Shown here: positions 1 through 11,881 of the stretch, in pieces | Layout of the letters: every line of letters starts with the position of its first letter | Position numbering within the stretch: position 1 is the stretch's first letter | Assembly: GCA_014529385.2 (NCBI GenBank) | Contig: CM043962.1 | Location: 129,838,574-129,902,573 of the forward strand | Reading direction: 5' to 3' | From: Adiantum capillus-veneris | Lineage: Eukaryota; Streptophyta; Polypodiopsida; Polypodiales; Pteridaceae | Length of the DNA stretch: 64,000 nucleotides | Notes under the pieces: model-generated | The model's input: the letters and a program-made list of their open reading frames with translations, nothing else | What the model was told of the DNA's origin: nothing | The model's database searches: none | Position numbers and translations under genes: made by a program

Positions 1-379
1 TGCACGCAGTTACATGACTTCTCTCTTTGAAGTCCGGATTTTGGCAGAGTGGGGCAACTTGAAAATGCTTGCCACCGAAACCATTACGACTATAACCAAA
101 GGTTTCTCGACGTGTACCTTCCTGTGTCCTTCTTTAGGTTCGTTCCCTTGGAGGCCCAATGCGAGCGATACACCATTGGACTACCATCACCATTGCAGGA
201 ATATTCTCTCCAAGTAAGTCTCCACTATCCAAGAGCTTATGGACCATGCCGCGGTCGGCTACAAATTGATGAAGGGACAGCTAGAGTTTACCCCAGAAGA
301 ACCTCCAGCCACTACCCACAACTCTCGGCAACAACCAACAAATTCTCAAGAGTCTCGAGAAAATCAACCGCAAAGGCCT
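1..379 (+). pseudogene. gypsy gag remnant, first part
   Basis: Broken piece of a Ty3/gypsy capsid (gag) gene. In a frame starting near base 49 it reads YNQRF, then RFVPLEAQCERY and a following GLP. These line up with YNKRF, RFVPLSEQIEKYY and GLP in the gag of the better preserved element at 3730-6036. The start lies outside the window and the frame is shifted, so no functional product is expected. The remnant is cut at base 384 by a solo LTR and resumes after 1522. It appears to belong to the oldest gypsy layer here, whose 3' LTR is at 11882-15411 (inference from order and family likeness). Confidence 0.7.
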
Positions 380-384
380 CGTTT

Positions 385-1517
385 TGTAAGGTGCAGCGGA
401 ATGAATGTTTGCGCTTTGCTCAAGATGAGTGCTCCGAATTGTGCTCAAGGTTCCTTTTGTTCTTATGGAAGGGAGAGCCTTCCGTTCTTAATGAGAGAAT
501 GCTATGATCACAAACAAAGTGAATGGACACTGTGCGTGCAAGTGTATGAGACTGAGAGATAGAGAGAGAAGAGGAATACGACACCAGAGACGTTGTAAAA
601 CCCTCCTCCGAAGGCCCCACTCTCGTCGGCGAGAGTGGTCTACTATTGATTGCACAAAGTGGTACAATGATGATGCATGGAAACTGATGCAACTTGGGGC
701 TAAGTTGGTGACGACAACGGGGATGGCGACAATGACCTAAGTGCTGAAATCTGCAAGCTTGTGATGGCTGTCCAAAAACGCTATCTGCTGAAAATCTGCT
801 GCGAGTTGAAACGCTGATTTCGAGGCTGTTTTTATGCTGCTGAAAACACTGAAATTGCCTGACGAAAACGCTGGCTTGCTGCTGCGTTTTAATGCTGAAA
901 AACGCTGATTTGGTCTGCTGCGTTTTGGGCTGAAAAACGCTGATGGGAGTGCTGCATTTTGGGCTGATCTGGAAACGCTAGGTGCAAGGGAATGTTGCGG
1001 CCAAGCCAATGCTGAAAACGCCAAGGCAAGGGATGTGCTAGCGATGAGAAAAACGCTAGGGCTGGTGGTTGATGGAAAAATCGCCAAGGCTGGGGGGTTC
1101 TTGATGGTTCTTGCTGAGAAGGTGCTTGTTGAGCGGTGGAGCTCCTATTGCCTCTTCTGCCATTTAGTGCTAACTTTGGTTTGCTTATATATTTTCTTAC
1201 CCAAATTGCCCTACCTACTTTTGTTGGAAAGTCACTTAAATTAATAAGTGAAAAATGTCAAAAATAGGGAAAATAGACTAAATGCACTCGAAAAATCCCC
1301 TAACTGATTCAAATGGATTCTGATGGGAATACTGATGATCATGCTGTGTGCAACCAGAGGATATGCATCTATACTAAGTGATTGGGCATGCACGGTCTAC
1401 GAATAGACTCACAAAAAGTGCCAGATCACTTCTAATCTAGACTGACTGAACTTGACGGAAACCCTGTTATGGTGTAGCTTGTTCACGGACACATAGGGTT
1501 GGATGTGTCACGTGACA
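385..1517 (-). mobile_element. solo LTR (1.13 kb), family C
   Basis: A lone long terminal repeat on the minus strand, starting with TGTCACGTGACA (read from 1517 down) and ending in CA at 385. It is flanked by a perfect 5-bp target duplication, cgttt at 380-384 and 1518-1522. It is the reverse complement of the two LTRs at 12359-13552 and 13773-15141. It contains many copies of a short AAAACGCTGA-type motif and a CT-rich stretch near its 3' side. A solo LTR arises by recombination between the two LTRs of a full element. Small open frames on either strand here are parts of the LTR, not genes. Confidence 0.9.
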
Positions 1518-1522
1518 CGTTT

Positions 1523-2101
1523 GGCGTCTCAACAACAAGACACCTTACTACAAGAAGGCTGATGCTTTGGATGCTTTCAAACATGGCATAACCATTCTAG
1601 TTGTCCCCATCGCACTGATAGACCAGCGGAGTCGACGCCCGCACCAATGGTCGACAGAACCCCAACGCCACCTCCAGCGGAGAGAGTTAGACCGTCTATT
1701 GGACTAGTCCTTGATATCTATGGCATACACCTTGAGAGTACAAATGAATTGTGCCGAGCATACGACAAAGTCAATAGCTTTAAAGCCCTTATTTTCATTG
1801 ACCCGGAGCTACACAGAACTTCATCCATCTAAATTTCTTGAAGCAGATGCACTTTGATTATGATGCAGAGGGTGGAGAAATTGAAGCCGAGCTAGCCACG
1901 GGGCAAACTCAGAAAGTGGTACCGCTCATTGGTGCTCTTCCAGTGACTATCCAAGATTATCATGGAAAAGCCGATTTCCACATTATGAGTTGGGCAATTG
2001 CGACCGTCTCTTGGGCATGCCTTGGCATGACTAGAATGATGCGACTCTACAGGCTTGGAAGCGAACCATCACTGCGATGCAGAAGGGCAAGCCAGTTGTC
2101 C
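1523..2101 (+). pseudogene. gypsy gag/protease remnant, second part
   Basis: Continuation of the remnant interrupted at 384. It reads TNELCRAYDKV and ALIFIDPE, matching ELCRAWGKV and LVFFDPG at the start of the retropepsin of the intact relative. Further on come FHIM and then, after a frame slip, a LLGMPWHD stretch matching the LLGIPW protease motif. Frameshifts and stops are present. The element at 2102 inserted right after the PVVLS codons, and the same frame can be followed briefly after 10567. Confidence 0.7.
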
Positions 2102-3644
2102 TGTCACCAGGAGGTGTATTTTTCCTGTTGCCTTCCGTAAATAAGTATTAGATATATTTATTTTATTTTTACTTGTTTGTCCCAAAACCCTTGAAAAGGT
2201 GCAAGTGGACATTGCATGGCCAGTGTGAAATGGCTGCAGCCAAATGGGTTTCTCACATCGGGGATCTAGGTCGGTCAGACAGGGACTGCCCGGGCCAGTT
2301 TAGCACTGAATTCTGATGAGTATGGAAGCTCGTGTGCGCCAAACTGGAATTTGGGCCACTCGTCAAGTCACTGCAACTTTATAAGTTGAAAGGGGCCAAT
2401 AAATTAACCCACATTGTAGATGTTGGTCAAATGGTAGTCTTCAATGATGGTCAGGAGACCGATAGGGATGCCATGGAAGCATCTCCTAAAATTTAGGGAA
2501 CTGCTATTTTTGATCGGAAAATGTGTTCGCGTCATTAGCTCTGGAATGACAAGGGGAACATTTTATTGCTCTGCTGCCAAATCAACTGACGCACTAGTTG
2601 AGATATTTTTAGCAGGGAAAGCCCAAACTCGGAAACTGGGCGACGTGTTAGCCTGTGAGCGATTCTGCCACTCTGGGAGGCAAAAATGAGCTGCATATCA
2701 ACAAAGGGGACGCCATTCTCAGCCTCAGGTGGATTGTAGCAGGTACAGAAGCTATGGAATGCTTACCTTGCCCTCTATGCACAGTATGGTGACGGGAGTG
2801 ATGCCCCGCACGCTACATACTGCTCTCTTTCTCCCCTACGTACAGTATGTTATGCCCCACTAGTGGGCTTCTCATTTGACCTATGTATAGTTCTGGGGGC
2901 TTATGCGCGTTTGCCAAGGCAAGAGCCTTCTGAACAGGAACCGGATTAGCTAATTGCTAATCCCCCACAGGTACGCACAGTTCCATCACGAAAGATTGCG
3001 AGTTTGGAGAGTTTTCTCGCGTGAAAACTCGTCCAATTCACAGGGGAACTGTCCCATTGCGTGCGGGAGCCCTTGGGACACGCGTAGGCGTGTTCGCTCC
3101 GCTAAAAACGATCCGAAACAGGGAATTACAGCCTGCTGTGTTTTTCTGCAGGTTTAGGGTTTCGCACCTAAACTGCAAGGGAACATCGGGGGAGCCTCGT
3201 GAGAGCCTTGGGATGCGTGTACAGGCTTTTGGGCTCCCGGCAGTGAAAAACAGAGAATTACAGCCCGCTGAATTTCTGTGACAGCTCACCAGAAAGCTTC
3301 CAGATATCGAGGGAATCCGTCCTAGACAGGTGTTTTTGACCTACAGGGGTTTTTGCGTCGTTATGCTGTCGAAATCCGGTCGAAAACCTGCGTTTTCAGC
3401 CCTCGCCAGGTTTGGACAGCTTTGTGAAAGCTTGTGCTAAGTGGTCGGATCGTCTACCTTAATTTGAATAAAGAAATACCGAAAGGGGCGCCAGTCTTTG
3501 GGGCCTACAGGGTGTCGGTCTCGTGTGTGCAGTGACATTCTAGTCGCTGGACGCAACTGTGTTCTCTTCCCTTCTCAGTGCTCTGTGTAAAGTTAACAGG
3601 TAATTGAAATAGTACCGCCCTCTACGTTGTACGGGCCGGTTATA
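2102..3644 (+). repeat. 5' LTR of element A
   Basis: Begins TGTCACCAGGAGG and ends GGCCGGTTATA. The copy at 9020-10562 has the same length, with a constant offset of 6918 bp throughout. The usual CA end reads TA here. The small open frames in it are mirrored exactly in the other LTR and are not genes. Confidence 0.95.
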
Positions 3645-3661
3645 TGGTTCCATCGACGGGA
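3645..3661 (+). other. Primer-binding site of element A
   Basis: Directly after the 5' LTR is TGGTTCCATCGACGGGA. TGG matches the CCA end of a tRNA. It is not the initiator tRNA-Met complement (TGGTATCAGAGC) found in the neighbouring elements, and I could not assign the tRNA. Confidence 0.6.
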
Positions 3662-3729
3662 TAGTCACTTTTTCTTCAAAAAGTGCAGCGTGGATTGTTG
3701 TGGGTGAAAGCAACACAGAGCTTGTCGAT

Positions 3730-6036
3730 ATGGCAGAGAAGAGAGACCAAGTACCTGAAGAGGGATCTTCCTCACATGGCACAGAGAAAATTCCTTCAAC
3801 TCTTGAAGAAGAGGACAGGTTGTTTAGAACTCAACTGTGTTGTTGCATGGACATGTTTTAGCAGTTGGCTAACAACCCAAGGATGCAGGAATTCTTACAG
3901 GCTCCGACACAGGGTTTTCAGCCTCCTACACAAGGCATGATTGAGCCGTTGCAGGAAAAGGAGATTTCCAATACGCAGAGGACTCATGATGCTCGAGGGA
4001 AAGCCCATGTGGTTGAGCAACTAGCGGTGTCCAATGATCCAAAGCAACTTGCTTTAGCTGGACAGGAACCGTTTGTGAATGGTCAAGGGAGCAATGAATA
4101 GGCTATGCGTCAGACCCTTCCATTACCTAATACTTATCCTGGTTATTTTGGAGGTGGTTCAGTGTTTCAAGCTATGGCTGGACCTTCCACAGGTTATATG
4201 CTAGGGAATGTGTTCGGGACAATGCAAACAGGCATGGGTAACCCTATGTACGCGAACATGGGTGTCCAACCAGGTTTTCAGGGTGCCTACTGCCAGTTTC
4301 GAGTGCCTGGAACACAATTTGGTATGGCTGGTTTTTCGCAGCCATACGTACAAAATGCAGATATGACAGGGAAAACAGTTGATGCGAGTGCTGGAATGAA
4401 CACTCATGGAGCACCACTGCTATAGGCACCTGTTTATGATAATGTGGCTCCTTTGAGTCAGCCTAAGGATTACAAGGAAGGTGGGCAGGGAGTGAAGTTT
4501 GAAACTTTCAGAGGAACTGAGGACCAATTGAAGGCTTTGACCTTCATACAGCAGTTCGATGCAGCTTATGTTGGAGGAAACTTCACGGAATCTTCAAAGA
4601 TACGCAAGGCTGCCACTTTCTTGAAAGGGAATGCGCTCCAATGGTGGACCGCATTGTTGAACCAGGGTCAAGCCCCAACAACGTGGGTCCAATTCAAACA
4701 ACTTTTTGCGCCTGCATGGTTGACAAACACTTTTGAAGTGGATGTAATGACGGAATGGCACGAGTTGAATGCTAAACAGTGTGCGGATCTAGAAGAGTAC
4801 AATAAACGGTTTTGGGCCGCACTATTGCCAGTCACCTCTTACAGGTTTGTGCCTTTGTCAGAACAGATTGAGAAGTACTATTGCGGATTGCCCAAGAAAA
4901 TTAGGGACTACTGCACAAAGACTACTGTCATGAATATGTTTCAGTTGATAGAGAATGCAAGAGTGGCCAGCAATCTGTCGAAGGGAGATTCCGATGGATT
5001 TAATAGCCACAAGAAAGGGTCCCAGGGCAAACAGTTTTCAGCCAAGGGCAATGTTGCAGCAAAGCCTTCTGAGCCTCCCACAAAGAAGCCCTCCACTGAA
5101 GAAGCTGATACGTTCAAGAAGCAATCTAAATCTTCTTCGGAACGAGGACAAGGACAAAAAAGGCATTTTTATGGCAAAACCTTTCAAGAAAGGAAAGCTC
5201 TTAGGGAGGCCAAGAAATGCTACATTTGTGAACAGGAAGGACACTTTGCAAATGAGTGCCCACAGAAGAAGTCACAGGATAAGGATGACAAGTCAGACCA
5301 TAAAGGGAAGAAGCCAAAGCTGAGTGCAGGACTTGTTCCAGATTTGGTTGGAGATCAGCCAAACACAGATGCCACGGAGCTGTGCAGAGCTTGGGGCAAA
5401 GTTAGAGACCAGACAATGCTGGTTTTCTTTGATCCAGGAGCCCGTACAAATTTCATATCACCAGAATTGGCATCAAAGTTGGGCATTCGTGCAGAGGAGA
5501 TGGGTATGACAGGCGAAGCAGGTTTGGCATGCCCAGGACATTCAGAGCCTGTTACTCCCATTCAGGGAAAGCTTCGTCTGCACATTCAGAGCTATGTGTA
5601 TGCGGAAGAATTTCATATTATGCCGCTTGAGGGCTATGATGTGTTATTGGGTATCCCATGGTGTTACAGGTTGCATGCTATGGTGAATACTTACAACAAA
5701 AAGATTACCCTTGTACATAGAGGAAAGACTCATGTCCTTGATGTAAAGCTTAAAGGCGAGTCTGTTCCAGTTGTTTCTGCTTTTGCTATTTCATCTGTAA
5801 TAAAGAATCATCTTTCTGCGTACTTGATCTTTGCAAAAGAAGTACCTCAAGTTGTATCTAATTTGTCTACCTTAGATAAAGACAGGTCAACTTTTTTGAG
5901 TGGTTTCAGTGATTGTTTTTCGGACTCTTTGCCAGGGGAGTTACCTCCTGAGAGACCTGAGGATCATACTATAGATCTTGTGCCAGGTTCTAGTCCACCG
6001 AATAGACCACCATACAGGGTTAGTGCAGCCCAGTAG
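3730..6036 (+). pseudogene. gag-protease of element A, with in-frame TAG codons
   Basis: Capsid/nucleocapsid and aspartic protease part of the polyprotein, in one frame from the ATG at 3730. Visible parts are a Gln/Pro/Met-rich N-terminal region, the gag core (WWTALLNQG, EYNKRFWAALLP), a CCHC zinc knuckle (CYICEQEGHFANEC, 5218-5259) and a retropepsin with DPGARTN (Asp codon at 5431) and LLGIPW. The frame is interrupted by TAG at 3859, 4099, 4423 and 6034, with no TAA or TGA anywhere in it. The last TAG lies between protease and reverse transcriptase where relatives have Gln. They are most simply C-to-T changes of CAG; readthrough is possible but unproven. The long ATG-started stretch 4444-6033 covers gag core through protease. 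Confidence 0.85.
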
Positions 6037-7839
6037 AAAGAGATTATGGGTCAGGTCAACGAGCTTTTAGAGAAGGGGCTGATTCAGCCCAGTTCATCCC
6101 CTTTTTGTTCGCCTGTACTCTTAGTGCAGAAGAAGGATGGTTCATGGCGCATGTGCATTGACTATCGCGCCTTGAATAAGAATACCATCAAGAACAGGTT
6201 CCCCATACCGAGGATAGATGACATTCTTGATCGGCTTGAGGGAGCGTCATTGTTTACAAGAATAGACCTAAAGAGCGGGTATCATCAGATACGCATTAGA
6301 CCAGAAGATGTCCATAAGACTGCGTTCAGGACAACATTTGGTCTCTATGAGTTTCTTGTCATGCCATTTGGTCTCACAAATGCTCCTGCCACATTTAATA
6401 GAATGATGGACAGAATTTTTAGACCACATAGAAACTTCGTGGGTACCTTCTTTGATGACATGATTGTCTACTCAAAGTCTGAAGAGGAGCATAGGGATCA
6501 CTTGACTGCAGTTTTCAATGAGTTACGTAAGAACAGGCTACTCATTAATGCGAAGAAGAGTGAATTCTTTTTGCAAGAGATTCACTTCCTTGGGCACATT
6601 GTTTCAAAGGATGGGGTACGCATGGATCCCGCTAAAGTGGAAGCAATTAGGTCATGGCCAGACTTGAAGTCCGTACATGACATTCGAAGCTTTCTAGGCT
6701 TATGTTCCTATTACAGGAGGTTCATCCGAAATTTTGCTGAGATTGCTTCTCCACTCCATGCATTGCAAGGAAAAGGAGTTACTTTCAAGTGGACAGCCAA
6801 GGAAATTTTAGCGTTCAAACACTTGAAAGAGAAGGTGACTTCAGATCCGGTAATTATTTTGCCAGATCTTTCTAAACCTTTTGTGGTTCAATGTGATGCG
6901 TGTGGCCATAGTCTTGGTGCAGTTCTAATGCAGAATGGCCGAGTAGTCGCATATGAGAGCAGAATTCTTTTGAAGACTGAAAGGAACTTGCAAGTCTATG
7001 AGAAAGAATTGCTGGCAGTAATTCATGCTCTCACTAGTTGGAAACACTATTTGCTAGGGGCTGATTTTGTTGTCCAAACGGATCATCAAACCTTGCGATA
7101 TTTTCTTACACAGACGAAGTTGTCTGAGAAGCACATGCGATGGGCAAACATCTTGTCAATGTTCCATTTTCAGATTGTGCATGTGCAAGGGAAAAAGAAC
7201 GTGGTGGCTGATGCGTTGTCACGAAAGCCCCAAATTTCAGCAGTGTCAATTCCGTACCATTGTGAACTAGACGAAATGAAGACACAATATGCTGAAGATT
7301 CAGATTTTGCAAGGATCTATGACCAGCTTGTTGATGGGCAACATCATGAGCACTATATGCTTAAGAATGACTTTCTCATGATGCATGGAAAGTTATGCGT
7401 TACTAAACAGTTACGGCCAAAGATTTTGATGGAAAGTCATGCTCCACCTTATGCTGGGCATCGTGGAATTGATGCGATAGTGAAAGGGGTTGAGGCATTC
7501 TTCTATTGGCCAGCTTTGCGTCAAGATGTTGACACATTTGTAAGATCATGCTTAGTATGCCAAAAAGTCAAATTTGACAGACAAAAGCAACCGGGATTGT
7601 TGCAGCCATTGCCGATCCCTGATAGGCCATGGGAAAGTATAGCAATGGACTTTATCTTTGATCTTCCAAGGACGCAAACAAGAAATGATGGGATTTGGAC
7701 TATCATTTGTAGGTTCAGTAAGCAGGCCCATTTCATTCCTGTTAGGAAGAAGATAAAGCCAGAACACATGGTCAAGATATTCATGAGCAATATCATGGGA
7801 TGCCTCAGTCAATTGTCAGTGACAGAGATCCACGTATGA
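6037..7839 (+). CDS. Reverse transcriptase, RNase H and integrase (N-terminal part) of element A
   Basis: Continues the gag-protease frame after the TAG at 6034 (first ATG at 6046). Reverse transcriptase shows [25 protein letters not shown] and the catalytic FFDDMIVYS (Asp pair at 6454-6459). RNase H shows [24 protein letters not shown] and DHQTLRYFL. The integrase zinc-binding region has GHRGID and CLVCQKVKF, and the first catalytic Asp sits in AMDFIFDLP. Reliable homology in this frame stops near 7790. The remaining codons to 7839 are read out of frame because about one base is missing. Confidence 0.9.
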   Translation, partial: KEIMGQVNELLEKGLIQPSSSPFCSPVLLVQKKDGSWRMCIDYRALNKNTIKNRFPIPRIDDILDRLEGASLFTRIDLKSGYHQIRIRPEDVHKTAFRTTFGLYEFLVMPFGLTNAPATFNRMMDRIFRPHRNFVGTFFDDMIVYSKSEEEHRDHLTAVFNELRKNRLLINAKKSEFFLQEIHFLGHIVSKDGVRMDPAKVEAIRSWPDLKSVHDIRSFLGLCSYYRRFIRNFAEIASPLHALQGKGVTFKWTAKEILAFKHLKEKVTSDPVIILPDLSKPFVVQCDACGHSLGAVLMQNGRVVAYESRILLKTERNLQVYEKELLAVIHALTSWKHYLLGADFVVQTDHQTLRYFLTQTKLSEKHMRWANILSMFHFQIVHVQGKKNVVADALSRKPQISAVSIPYHCELDEMKTQYAEDSDFARIYDQLVDGQHHEHYMLKNDFLMMHGKLCVTKQLRPKILMESHAPPYAGHRGIDAIVKGVEAFFYWPALRQDVDTFVRSCLVCQKVKFDRQKQPGLLQPLPIPDRPWESIAMDFIFDLPRTQTRNDGIWTIICRFSKQAHFIPVRKKIKPEHMVKIFMSNIMGCLSQLSVTEIHV

Positions 7840-8710
7840 CGTGTCTTTTCTGGAAGGCATTGTTTGAGAACATGGGCACTAGCTCAAGTTCTCTTCTTCG
7901 TTTCATCCGCAAATTGATGGACAGTTAGAAGAGGCAAATTCTACTGTCCTGGACCTGCTCAAATGTTATGTGTCAGAGCACAAGGCAACTTGGGAACACC
8001 ATCTTCCATTGGTTGAATATGCTTACAATAACACTGTGCATACGTCAACAGGTAAGGCACCATTTGAGATAGTGGAAGGAGGGAAGAAAGTCCCGCCCAT
8101 TTTGCAGACTAAGGATAAGATATTTGAGGCAGACAAGTATGTGCAAGATATGGATGAAACATACAGGAAGATAAAGATTGCTCTTGAGAAGACTCAGGCT
8201 AAGCAAAAGAAAGCTGCTGATCGTCACCGTCGTGAACTTGTATTTTCACTTGGTGATTGGGTACTTTTGCGCTTTGAAAAGGCTAGGTTAAGGAAAAGGA
8301 AAGGCAAGGAACGCTTGTTTCCTAAGCTCAATATGCGATATTATGGTCCTTTTCAGATTTCAGAAAAGATCAGCGATGTAGCTTACAGGTTAAAGCTACC
8401 AGAAGGCTGGAAAATACATAATGCTTTTCATGTCAGCCTTCTAAGGCCCTTTGTTGGTGATGTGCCAGAGAATATGCTTGATGAGGAACAACCCGAAGTG
8501 GAAGAATTGGATGAAATCCTTGTTCCTGAACAGATATTGGCACATAAAGAAAGAAAGGTTAGAGGAAAAGTTGCAAGACGCTATTTGGTGAAGTTCAAGA
8601 ACTATCCATCATTAGATGCCAAATGGATGGAAGAGTCTGAATTGCTTGATTCACCTCAGCTATTGCAATTGTATCTTGAAGCCTTTCAAATGGAACCCAC
8701 AGCGACTTGA
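7790..8710 (+). pseudogene. Integrase C-terminal part and chromodomain of element A, frameshifted
   Basis: The integrase core continues in a second frame over about 7790-7880 ([12 protein letters not shown], second catalytic Asp) and in a third from about 7880 to the TGA at 8708. The third frame holds the catalytic Glu (GQLEEAN), the core's end (WEHHLPLVEYAYNN) and the basic C-terminal domain (LPKLNMRYYGPF-type motif). Last comes a chromodomain, about 8546-8700, with RRYLVKFKNYPSLDAKWMEE. Two separate single-base losses explain both shifts. Chromodomains of this group direct integration toward modified histones. A 248-codon open stretch starts at 7970. Confidence 0.85.
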
Positions 8711-9019
8711 TGCAGCCTTTTTGGAGCAAGGCAAGAGCATGGTTCATGATGCTCAAGAGAGTAGTTAAGCAATTGTATCTACTCTTTCCATACAGAATTT
8801 AGCTAGAGAAGTTTGTGCTCAAGAGTACACTAGAAGACTTCTATGCTTGATATATGTGTCGTAGCCAGGTTGGTGGGATTGTTTAATCGTCCAACGCTAC
8901 ATTTCCGGAAGCATGTATATCTTGGATTCCCATCATAGAATATATGTGATATCAGGAGATATCTGCATGTATTATTGGCATGCAAGCGAGGTCGCTTGCA
9001 GTATTTCAAGGGTGGGGTG
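8711..9019 (+). other. 3' untranslated region and polypurine tract of element A
   Basis: No coding sequence is seen between the stop at 8708 and the 3' LTR. The segment ends in the purine-rich CAAGGGTGGGGTG directly before the LTR's TGTCAG, the expected plus-strand priming tract. Confidence 0.75.
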
Positions 9020-10562
9020 TGTCAGCAGGAGGTGTATTTTTCCTGTTGCCTTCCGTAAATAAGTATTAGATATATTTATTTTATTTTTACTTGTTTGTCC
9101 CAAAACCCTTGAAAAGGTGCAAGTGGACATTGCATGGCCAGTGTGAAATGGCTGCAGCCAAATGGGTTTCTCACATCGGGGATCTAGGTCGGTCAGACAG
9201 GGACTGCCCGGGCCAGTTTAGCACTGAATTCTGATGAGTATGGAAGCTCGTGTGCGCCAAACTGGAATTTGGGCCACTCGTCAAGTCACTGCAACTTTAT
9301 AAGTTGAAAGGGGCCAATAAATTAACCCACATTGTAGATGTTGGTCAAATGGTAGTCTTCAATGATGGTCAGGAGACCGATAGGGATGCCATGGAAGCAT
9401 CTCCTAAAATTTAGGGAACTGCTATTTTTGATCGGAAAATGTGTTCGCGTCATTAGCTCTGGAATGACAAGGGGAACATTTTATTGCTCTGCTGCCAAAT
9501 CAACTGACGCACTAGTTGAGATATTTTTAGCAGGGAAAGCCCAAACTCGGAAACTGGGCGACGTGTTAGCCTGTGAGCGATTCTGCCACTCTGGGAGGCA
9601 AAAATGAGCTGCATATCAACAAAGGGGACGCCATTCTCAGCCTCAGGTGGATTGTAGCAGGTACAGAAGCTATGGAATGCTTACCTTGCCCTCTATGCAC
9701 AGTATGGTGACGGGAGTGATGCCCCGCACGCTACATACTGCTCTCTTTCTCCCCTACGTACAGTATGTTATGCCCCACTAGTGGGCTTCTCATTTGACCT
9801 ATGTACAGTTCTGGGGGCTTATGCGCGTTTGCCAAGGCAAGAGCCTTCTGAACAGGAACCGGATTAGCTAATTGCTAATCCCCCACAGGTACGCACAGTT
9901 CCATCACGAAAGATTGCGAGTTTGGAGAGTTTTCTCGCGTGAAAACTCGTCCAATTCACAGGGGAACTGTCCCATTGCGTGCGGGAGCCCTTGGGACACG
10001 CGTAGGCGTGTTCGCTCCGCTAAAAACGATCCGAAACAGGGAATTACAGCCTGCTGTGTTTTTCTGCAGGTTTAGGGTTTCGCACCTAAACTGCAAGGGA
10101 ACATCGGGGGAGCCTCGTGAGAGCCTTGGGATGCGTGTACAGGCTTTTGGGCTCCCGGCAGTGAAAAACAGAGAATTACAGCCCGCTGAATTTCTGTGAC
10201 AGCTCACAAGAAAGCTTCCAGATATCGAGGGAATCCGTCCTAGACAGGTGTTTTTGACCTACAGGGGTTTTTGCGTCGTTATGCTGTCGAAATCCGGTCG
10301 AAAACCTGCGTTTTCAGCCCTCGCCAGGTTTGGACAGCTTTGTGAAAGCTTGTGCTAAGTGGTCGGATCGTCTACCTTAATTTGAATAAAGAAATACCGA
10401 AAGGGGCGCCAGTCTTTGGGGCCTACAGGGTGTCGGTCTCGTGTGCGCAGTGGCATTCTAGTCATTGGACGCAACTGTGTTCTCTTCCCTTCTCAGTGCT
10501 CTGTGTAAAGTTAACAGGTAATTGAAATAGTACCGCCCTCTACGTTGTACGGGCCGGTTATA
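9020..10562 (+). repeat. 3' LTR of element A
   Basis: Same length as the 5' LTR and nearly identical. Differences noted by eye fall at 9025, 9805, 10206, 10444, 10450 and two near 10463-10466. It ends GGTTATA and is followed by the target duplicate cgtcc. Confidence 0.95.
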
Positions 10563-10567
10563 CGTCC

Positions 10568-10684
10568 TCAGTTAGGTTGTCCAAACAAAACCTTGAATGA
10601 ACTCTTCAACAAAACCCTGAATGAACTCTTTAGTTGTTTTATAGTTAGATACTTTTGAACTCTGTTTGAGAAAGTATTGTTTGA
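10568..10684 (+). pseudogene. Downstream flank of element A in the old gypsy remnant
   Basis: Once element A and one copy of the target duplication are left out, the frame reading KPVVLS before the insertion continues SVRLSKQNLE and then hits a stop. This supports a clean insertion into a coding remnant. No domain is recognisable. Confidence 0.5.
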
Positions 10685-10689
10685 AAATT

Positions 10690-11121
10690 TGTCACAAGAC
10701 GGGCACCATGTGCCAATAGAAAAGAACAGATTGAATAGACTTTTAGCACTTCAATAACAATTGAACTGAAAAAGAGAGAGACGACACGCGACACGGAGTG
10801 GCGGAATTCCACCCCAGAGAGTATTGGCCCCAAACTTTGGCGCCCCTTTTGGTATTTCTTTATATTGCATCAACTCAATATAAGCCGGTACTCCAGACTC
10901 TGCACCTTCTCCAGGAAGCATGCCAAAGAATGAGCCCTAGCCTCATATTTAAAGGCCCTTGGCCTAAAAAGCAGTTTACATGAAAAGCTTTCAAACTCAA
11001 AAGCTTTTGGTCCAAAAAGCAATGCCAAAAGCTGCGAGCATAATTTACGGAAATTTGTACAGTCTACCACGTCATCAGCCAGCGCAATTTTCGAAAACTG
11101 CCACGTCATCAGTTTGTTACA
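10690..11121 (-). mobile_element. Solo LTR (432 bp), family B
   Basis: On the minus strand it begins TGTAACAAACTGATGACGTGG and ends TCTTGTGACA. A perfect 5-bp duplication, aaatt, flanks it at 10685-10689 and 11122-11126. It is related to the LTR at 11882-15411 and more distantly to those at 16338-16932 and 25549-26025: all share the GACGTGGCAG repeats, the AATATAAAGAAATACC block and the TTGGGGCCAATACTC block. A partner LTR next to it is lacking, so it is a recombination product. Confidence 0.9.
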
Positions 11122-11126
11122 AAATT

Positions 11127-11881
11127 TGTTTGAAATGTATGGTATCTGTTTTGCACTTGTCTTGGTGCCGATTTAAATTGTTCTTTGGTTTTAAATATTG
11201 GTTGCAATGATTGGTGATTTACTCCCGGATGGAGTACTGAGAAATGATGTTTGAGAATGCTTGCACATACTCATGGCCCGGACCCTTGTGGTTATTTGCG
11301 GGGGAGTATCGAGTGCTTGAAAAATATTGTTGTTGTTACTCCCGGCCTGGACTTGGATGGTTATGCGGGAGGAGTATTAAGAAGTCTGAGCAATGGTTAC
11401 TTTCAGCACCTCCAAACGACGTAGGCTGCGGTCTGGGGGGCTCTTGGTTATAAGAGGCCTCTATATCTCCCGGCCTGGACCTTTTTAGGTTATGCGGGAG
11501 GAGTGATGAGGGAGTCGTTGAATATCTCCCGGCCCGGACCTTGTTAGGTTATGCGGGAGGCGTGTTCATTGGCGACTTTATGTTTCTATGTCTTGTAACA
11601 TGCATATGTGAGCATTTGTGTTGCATTGTGATGTGCCAACCATTGCATATTCCTTATTAGACGAGATACTTCTGGGAAGTCAACGACCCAGGATATCAAG
11701 AGTTTCGATCTGGAATGAGACTCTTTATTGGATGAGATTCTTTTGGGAAGCCAACGACCCGCTCCGATTTGGATTGAGAAATTGATTGTCCCTTGGAAAC
11801 TCGGAAATTTTTGAGCTAACTTGAGTTGTTTTGCAGATATGGTATAATCGCGGACGATTACTTTCTTTCAAGAAGGGGGGA
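11127..11881 (+). other. Noncoding interior of old gypsy element, with polypurine tract
   Basis: No credible coding frame. Besides the hairpin repeats, the end of the segment (TTTGCAGATATGG to TTTCAAGAAGGGGGGA) matches the segment just before the 3' LTR at 25549 and is the polypurine tract for the LTR that follows. The pol region of this old element is missing, presumably deleted. Confidence 0.5.
11222..11562 (+). repeat. Dispersed hairpin repeat (CTCCCGG...TGCGGGAGG), 4-5 copies
   Basis: A unit of roughly 37 bp recurs at about 11222 (partial), 11272, 11337, 11466 and 11523. The clearest copies start CTCCCGGCCTGGAC and end GGTTATGCGGGAGG. CTCCCG pairs with CGGGAG, so each copy can form a short stem-loop. 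The copies sit in noncoding DNA between the solo LTR and the polypurine tract of the old element. Function unknown. Confidence 0.65.

Larger units (their letters stand above)
2102..10562 (+). mobile_element. Young Ty3/gypsy chromovirus, element A (8.46 kb)
   Basis: Complete LTR retrotransposon with two 1543-bp LTRs, gag, protease, reverse transcriptase, RNase H, integrase and a C-terminal chromodomain in the Ty3/gypsy order. The flanking 5-bp duplication is tgtcc (2097-2101) and cgtcc (10563-10567), one transition apart. By eye the LTRs differ at only about seven positions, so the insertion is recent. The coding frame is nevertheless closed by four in-frame TAG codons and two frameshifts, so this copy is probably not autonomous as written. 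It is inserted into an older gypsy remnant. Confidence 0.95.

Noticed and set aside
2444-3289. Small open frames repeated exactly at 9362-10207
   Set aside because: Both sets lie inside the two LTRs of element A; identity reflects the LTR pair, not conserved genes.
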